This document shows, piece by piece, positions 58,762 to 64,000 of a DNA stretch of 64,000 nucleotides. The stretch's first letter is position 1, and every line of letters starts with the position of its first letter. The notes under the pieces are model-generated. The model was given only the letters and a program-made list of their open reading frames with translations, had not been told where the DNA came from and did no database searches. The DNA comes from Lactarius indigo (Eukaryota; Basidiomycota; Agaricomycetes; Russulales; Russulaceae): the NCBI GenBank assembly GCA_025766275.1, contig JAFKAC010000067.1:186001-250000 (forward strand), given 5' to 3'. The translations under genes were made by a program, and so were the position numbers.

Positions 58762-59373
58762 TGTTGATAAGTGACCCTTGCGCACTTAGCGGCTCATACG
58801 GACCGGACTTGCAGCATGGACTGCTTTAGATTAGATTAATTGGACTTGTAGATTACTTACATTTGATCTGTACAATCTAGCGCTTATCATTGCATCATGT
58901 ATGACATCACTGTACCTTATGATATCATAGATCCAGACCCTGCGTTGTATTCAACGCCTTTGTACTTTCCTTTGTTCTATCTTTATCATGATATCATTGT
59001 GATGTCATTTACTTCTGGACTCTCTTTGTTCTGCGCTCCTTGTTCTCCATTAAGCACACTCTTTTGTCCCACATGTAGAACAACGTCTCTTGTACTCTGT
59101 GACCCTGTGTTACTTCTATTGTACTAGTGTCACTCTCCTGTATAGTATAAGTAGTAGGCTTGTACGCTCCTGGTCCACATCAGTTCCTCACTGCTGTGTG
59201 CCAGGTATGTTCCCTCCTCTCCAATGTAAAATCAGTTCCTCACTGCTGTGTGCCAGACAACCTCTCTTGCTTTCACTTGCTTGACACCCTGTGCTGCTTC
59301 TCAGTCACTTTCTATATCTCACCACAGTCTTATCAGTCCACTGTGAGTATAGTCCTTATGTGTCTGTTCATCA
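58762..59373 (+). repeat. 3' LTR of copia element 3
   Basis: 612 bp, pairs with 52404-53015. Followed by the AGATA duplication. Confidence 0.95.
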
Positions 59374-59915
59374 AGATATGTAGAGGGTGCTTGAAGCAGC
59401 AACAGGGAAGTCTTGTAGTGAAGCAGAGAGAAGTCTGGCACACAACAGTGAGGAACTGATGTGGACCAGGAGCATACATGGTACTCTACTTATACTCATA
59501 CAGGGAGTGACAGTACTACAAGGTGAGTAACACCTAGTCACAGAATACAAGATGTGTTGTTCTAATCAGGACACAAAGGAGTGAATATAAAGAGAACAAG
59601 GTGATGAGAACAAGAAGAGTCCAGAGCAAGATGATATCATAGTGACATCATAATAAGGATAAGAGCAAAAACAGAACAAAGAGATGTAGTACAATGAAAG
59701 GTCTGGAAGTAGTCCATATGATGTCATTGTACATGATGTCATAGATAAGCTAAGTAGTCCGAGATTGTACAGATCATATAATCTAATCTACAAGTCCAAT
59801 ATATCTTATCTAAAGCAGTCCATATCTGCAAGTCCTTTTTTGAGCCACTAAGTGCGCAGGGGTCACTTATCAACAACCCAGGCTCAAGTCGAGCTAATGT
59901 TGTGATGGCATTACA

Positions 59916-60045
59916 TTAAGACCAAGATATCATTGTGGTGACAACCACTACTTGAGACCAGTGGACGAATTTCCGTCCCTATCATTTGGAGCGAAGAGGA
60001 GATCACAATGTACCAACTTGATTCCTAGGAGCAGCCCACTGGATA
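59916..60045 (+). other. Leader remnant of the old gypsy element
   Basis: Starts TT then AAGACCAAGAT (59918-59928), the same primer site and spacing as gypsy 4. Similar to 60569-60700 until it is cut at 60045 by the gypsy 4 LTR. Confidence 0.75.
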
Positions 60046-60568
60046 TGTTACGATTTGAGCTGGGGACTGGTCAGTATGACTGAGGACCCTTACTGTACCG
60101 GTTGCAACTACGGCGGTAAGGTAGATTAGTTGCGGACTTACGATAGGCGATACAAGTACGATAGGAGATTGCGTGCGGATTGCTGACTGAGGACTACACC
60201 ACTAATACTAGTAGTAGTAGTATTAGGGTTTGAGATACTTACGCGACACGTTGGACGCTACTTTACGGTGACTCATAGCAGCGCTTGAAAGCCTGCTCGA
60301 CTTGTATTTATAGTGTCTTGCGAAGACCAAGATACGCCATCTTGGTCTTCTTGAATCGTCACTTGTTTCTCTTTCTCTCTATCTGTCTGCCTCTCTACCT
60401 TCCGATTCAACTTCGCATTATCCAGTAGCAAGGACTTGTCGGTGTGCCTCCGAGCATTCACTGAGACAAGGACACGGACCTTCGAGTCGTCGTGTTGAGA
60501 TTGAAACATTCGCTAAGTAGTTACCGCCACTCAGGCTCAAGTCGAGCTAACGTCGTGACGACGTTACA
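60046..60568 (+). repeat. 5' LTR of gypsy element 4
   Basis: 523 bp, TGTTACGATTTG to GACGTTACA. It contains a TAG-repeat palindrome near 60213-60235, a TATA box 60305-60312 and an inverted repeat 60323-60349. Confidence 0.9.
60305..60349 (+). promoter_or_regulatory. Predicted promoter and self-primer hairpin of gypsy 4
   Basis: TATTTATA at 60305-60312. AAGACCAAGAT (60323-60333) and its exact reverse complement ATCTTGGTCTT (60339-60349) are separated by 5 nt. The second arm begins 34 nt after the TATA start, where transcription should begin. Confidence 0.6.
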
Positions 60569-60570
60569 TT

Positions 60571-60581
60571 AAGACCAAGAT
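60571..60581 (+). other. Self-primer binding site of gypsy 4
   Basis: AAGACCAAGAT, 2 nt inside the LTR. It is complementary over 11 nt to the predicted first bases of the element RNA (60339-60349). No match to a tRNA 3' end (no TGG start). Confidence 0.68.
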
Positions 60582-60587
60582 CCCATT

Positions 60588-61045
60588 GTGGCCGTAACAA
60601 CAAGAGACCAGTGGACAAACTTCCATCCCTATTCACTCCCAAGAAGAGGAGAACGAAACGTCCCCACGCGCTTTTTACAAGCTGCTCGGTGGAGGGAAAG
60701 AGAAGACGAAACCGGATACTTCGTAGAATTTAACGGACCTACCAGGTTCCGTCCAACTCTCAGTGGGATGTTGTACAACCAGCAGGACCTAGATATCAGT
60801 GCGATATAGACGCACGAGAGCTCAATAGCAGAGCAGATTGGGGCCACATCGACGGGCAAGTACGAGAACACTCCACGGGAGAAGTAGTATCAGAAGGAGA
60901 CGACCAAAGCCAAGAAGAAAGTGAAGGGCGAGAACCGAATCAAACGGAGACTAGTGGAGGAGCAATACAAGACCTCCTTATTGAATGAGCTGAGTCCGCA
61001 CATATCACAGAACCCGAACCAATTCATATCCGATCGCCAGCCATT
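60588..61045 (+). other. Gypsy 4 leader with a possible small ORF
   Basis: An open stretch of 73 codons (60588-60809) with a GTG start and no recognised motif, then Glu/Lys-rich broken frames. It may be a decayed leader ORF or untranslated sequence. Confidence 0.35.
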
Positions 61046-62584
61046 ATGGCAACCCTGACGCAAGCCATGGAAGAAGTCGCGATCGAAGAAGCACGCACAA
61101 TACGAGCCGAGGCAAGAGAGATCCTCATGCCCATCAACCCAGAAACTGGAGTATGAATGACCATGGACGACGCTGCAATCTTTCGAGCTATTGGATCAGA
61201 TAGAGGGGATCCTCCATCCGGACGATGACCTGCATTAGAACTCCCACCAGGCACGGGAGGGCCCAGCGGAGACCCACCGCCACCCCCTGGGGGAGGTGTC
61301 CCATTCGACATACGAAGGACCGAACCACCAAGAGGACCACCGACCAGACCGCCAGGTGGTGGCGGGGGCGGTGGCGGCAACGGAGGTGGAGGTGGCGGGG
61401 ACGCCGGAGGAGGAGGACACCACAATGAAAAATTAACCGGCGAGCCACCTTCCATTTTTGATGGAGACAGACTCAAAGTGGACCAGTTCCTGACGCAGTG
61501 GCACGTCTACTGGGGCATGAATTTGGACGCCCCCATTATGCGCAACGATTACAGAAGATGCCTTCTGTTTCTTTCCTACATCAAGGGCGGAGCAATCAGC
61601 GAATGGGTCTTGTCCTTCCTGAACTGGCTCAACAGACAAATACAACGAGGGATCAGTCCCTACACTCGCGACCTATGGGATGCTGTAGCCAACAGCTTCA
61701 GCCAAAGGTTCGAGAACACGCTGGAACACGAACAGGCACAAGCAATATTATGAAAAGGGTTCAGAATGACGGGGGAGGACATTGACAAGTACATCAATGA
61801 CTTTGAACAGCTCGCGCGGAAAGCTCACTACCACCTCAACGAACCACAAACGATTGACCTCTTCACATCGGGTCTACCCAAGGAGCTGTTCAAAAACGCA
61901 TTCCAGTTCGACGACCCAATCACATTCGATGATTGGAAGAGGGCCGTACTCAAGCGGCAGAAAAACTATATCCACCTTAAGGCGAGGCTCAATGAGTACA
62001 AAAGTACCCCGACACAGCCAAAAAAGCAAAGCGGTAACGTGGGATGGACCCTTCCACAAAACCTACCTCAAAACAACCCGTGGGCCATGGACACGTCGGT
62101 GGATCGCGCCAAAGTAAGACTCGCAGGATCAGAGGACATCGATTTCAATAAGCTACCCCACAACTGGTCCCCGCCTCCGTTCCCGCCAAGAGGAGGACCC
62201 GGGGCTAGAGGACGAGGCCGAGGAGGGTCACGGCGGGACTTAAGGAACGTCCTTTGCTATAACTGTAATGCTCCAGGGCACCTCTCACGAAACTGCCTGT
62301 ATCTGGGACAGCAAAGACAGTGGCAGAACACCCCATCTAGCAGTAGAATGACGGAAACCGCCTGGCCCCCGGGGCCGATATCACAATATGAGCCGTCGCT
62401 GCCTGGCTACACCACACCATCAATCAGCGCAACACCTGCGCCGCAAATTAACGCTGCCACAACCATCAAAACCGCCAGAGAACAGGCGAAGGAGTGGCTT
62501 ACCCAGGTGGCCAATAGCATGGATGAGGTGAAGGACCTCATACTTCAAGATTTGTGGGGAAAGGAGGGTTTTCGGGATGCCTGA
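61046..62584 (+). pseudogene. Gypsy 4 gag with internal TGA codons
   Basis: Frame from ATG 61046 to TGA 62582-62584 (513 codons), interrupted by TGA at 61154-61156, 61226-61228 and 61751-61753. A Pro/Gly-rich stretch with poly-Gly precedes the retrotransposon gag domain (PSIFDGDRLKVDQFLTQW, SYIKGGAISEWV, YINDFEQLARKAHY). It ends with an RGRGRGG segment and one CCHC knuckle (CYNCNAPGHLSRNC). Pol follows in the -1 frame. The Gly run is strongly G/C-rich and produces spurious Pro-rich frames on the other strand. Confidence 0.88.
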
Positions 62585-62646
62585 ACCCGTCAGTCTGGGT
62601 GAGGGCTTTACAATGTAATTCTGTAATTGTGACAACGCGCTATTGA

Positions 62647-64000
62647 TCTCTGCGAATTCCAGTGACTGTCCGAACGAATTACCAAACGACTGAAACACGA
62701 GCATTGGTCGACTCTGGAGTGACCGACAACTTCATCTGACCAAGTATGGCAGCACGAACCGGCATCCCGGTGCAGCCTTTAGAAACGCCCCGCAAAATAT
62801 GGAATATAGATAATACGGAAAACAAAGCTGGGTTAATCACTCATTATGTTAACCTGGAAGTGAAAACACGCGGACAGATAAAAAAGATGACCTTTCTGGT
62901 CACCGACCTCGGCAGCGAAGACATGGTGCTTGGCTACCCATGGCTAAGTGCCTTTGAGCCCACTATCAGTTGGGCCACAGCAACCATGCATCCTGACATG
63001 CAACCAGTGGTACTGGCTACTACTGAAGAACTACTCCTAGCAACCACCATCCGAGCCCTAATCACGACAGAAAAAGAGGACATCGTACGAGAATTGGAAG
63101 AAGAAACATTCGCTAGGGCCACCACCTCGATGGAATTGGCCATACAAGCAAAACAACAGCAAACCGCGGCCATACTTCCAGTGGAATATGCCATGTTTAG
63201 CACACTTTTCAATGAGCAAGCCTCACATTGCTTCCCCCCGGCCAGACCATGGGACCACGCAATAGACTTCAAACTGTCCGCGCCGGCCGTGATCGACTGC
63301 AAGGTGTATCCTATGACGCAAAAAGAAGAGGGCGAACTTAAAGAGTTCCTTGACGAGAAACTGCGACAGGGGTATTTACGCCCCTCCATCTCCCCGTACG
63401 CATCCTCCTTTTTCTTTATCAAAAAGAAGGACGGAAAGCTGCGACCCGTTCAGGACTACAGGGTCATCAACTCTCATACCATCCGCAACCAATACCCGCT
63501 GCCACTTATTCAAGATCTCATCCTCGACCTCAGTAACGCCCACATCTATACAAAACTAGATATTCGATGGGGTTATAACAACATCTGAATACGAGATGGG
63601 GACCAAGAAAAGGCGGCGTTCAAAACCAAATTCGGCCTTTTTGAACCCACGGTAATGTTCTTCGGCCTCACCAACTCCCCTGCAACCTTCCAAGCCATGA
63701 TGAACCACATCTATCGTGACATGATCGCAACGCACGAGCGCCTGGGCACTACGATACGTGTTTATATGGACGACATCGGAATTGCCACTCACTTCGATCA
63801 GGATCTAGTGGCCCATATCGCTGCAGTACGCGATGTCCTACGTGTCGCACAGGAGCACGACCTTTACTTCAAACTCAAAAAATGCCTGTTCCATCAGCCA
63901 CGTATGGATTACCTGGGGGTAATCCTTGAAAGGGGGGTGACTCGAATGGACCCTGTAAAAGTTCAAGGCATCAAAGACTGGCCGACACCAACAAAGGTCA
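62647..64000 (+). pseudogene. Gypsy 4 pol, protease and reverse transcriptase, cut by the window end
   Basis: Protease active site LVDSGVTDNFI, interrupted by TGA at 62737-62739, then the flap region (GSEDMVLGYPWL). Reverse transcriptase has RQGYLRPSISPYASSFFFI, KLRPVQDYRVINSHT, LDIRWGYNNI then TGA at 63586-63588 (Arg expected), FGLFEPTVMFFGLTNSPA and VYMDDIGIAT. The catalytic YMDD is present. Stops fit CGA-to-TGA change. RNase H and integrase lie outside the window. Confidence 0.9.

Larger units (their letters stand above)
52404..59373 (+). mobile_element. Copia element 3 (family C), interrupted by a solo LTR
   Basis: Bounded by AGATA at 52399-52403 and 59374-59378. LTRs of 612 bp (52404-53015, 58762-59373) differ at about six positions, all transitions by eye. 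Primer site 53016-53027, gag-pol 53799-58742, polypurine tract 58749-58761. A solo LTR of the same family sits in the reverse transcriptase (57007-57634). Close paralogue of copia element 2. Confidence 0.95.
52345..59875 (-). mobile_element. Family C solo LTR split by copia element 3
   Basis: Left piece 52345-52403 and right piece 59379-59875, flanked by ACCCA at 52340-52344 and 59876-59880 (perfect TSD). It lacks the internal duplication found in most family C copies. Confidence 0.92.
51939..59915 (+). mobile_element. Old gypsy 5' LTR split by a three-level insertion
   Basis: LTR starts TGTTACGATC at 51939, is interrupted at 52344, resumes at 59881 and ends GGCATTACA at 59915. It is homologous to the gypsy 4 LTR (60046-60568), including the start-site inverted repeat (52156-52182). 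The leader that follows is 59916-60045. Confidence 0.85.
60046..64000 (+). mobile_element. Gypsy element 4, incomplete at the window end
   Basis: 5' LTR 60046-60568, self-primer site 60571-60581, gag 61046-62584, pol from about 62647 to beyond 64000. It is inserted in the leader of a related older gypsy. The left flank is GGATA; the right flank is outside the window. Several TGA codons in gag and pol show it is dead. Confidence 0.92.

Noticed and set aside
61024..61476. Pro-rich 150-codon minus-strand frame
   Set aside because: Reverse of the poly-Gly segment of gypsy 4 gag, with no start context or family motif.
16862..63588. TGA-only interruptions as evidence for a reassigned UGA codon or selenocysteine
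   Set aside because: ureG and the methyltransferase show no internal TGA, copia 2 pol has none, and the sister codon at 56820 is CGA. CpG decay explains the pattern.

Overview
The window looks like a transposon-rich chromosomal region of a basidiomycete fungus, probably an Agaricomycete. The evidence is 49-58 bp GT-AG introns in the host genes, a split urease accessory gene (ureG), fragments of three protein families I recall as multicopy in Agaricomycetes, and many Ty1/copia and Ty3/gypsy LTR elements with 5-bp target-site duplications (TSDs). I cannot name the species.

Layout. 1-11.2 kb: gene-poor, with two fragments of multicopy Agaricomycete families (4.8-5.9 and 7.0-7.4 kb) and one solo LTR (9124-9702). 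11232-12825: a complete Tc1-type DNA transposon whose transposase has one frameshift. 13.2-14.8 kb: decayed hypothetical genes. 15567-39978: a minus-strand gypsy element with 1284-bp LTRs, split inside gag by copia element 1 (22057-35348), whose own 5' LTR is split by copia element 2 (28726-35100). 39979-47677: gypsy pol and gag fragments and solo LTRs. 49292-51477: the only confidently intact host genes, a SAM-dependent methyltransferase and ureG, convergent and 111 bp apart. 51939-60045: a four-level nest, in which an old gypsy LTR contains a solo copia LTR, which contains copia element 3, which contains another solo LTR. 60046-64000: a younger gypsy element (gypsy 4) running off the window.

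How the elements work. The copia elements carry a primer site matching the anticodon region of initiator tRNA-Met (half-tRNA priming). Both gypsy families with readable leaders instead have a primer site 2 nt inside the LTR that is complementary to the predicted 5' end of their own RNA, which implies self-priming. In each gypsy LTR an inverted repeat sits at the predicted start site. The minus-strand gypsy also carries about 3.2 kb of extra open frames before gag, and the 9-nt motif GATTTTTAG marks two separate -1 frame changes.

Decay. Nearly all premature stops are TGA, most where arginine (CGA) is expected. The two 1284-bp gypsy LTRs differ by about 22 transitions, with no transversions or indels, mostly at CpG. 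This fits methylation and deamination of repeats.
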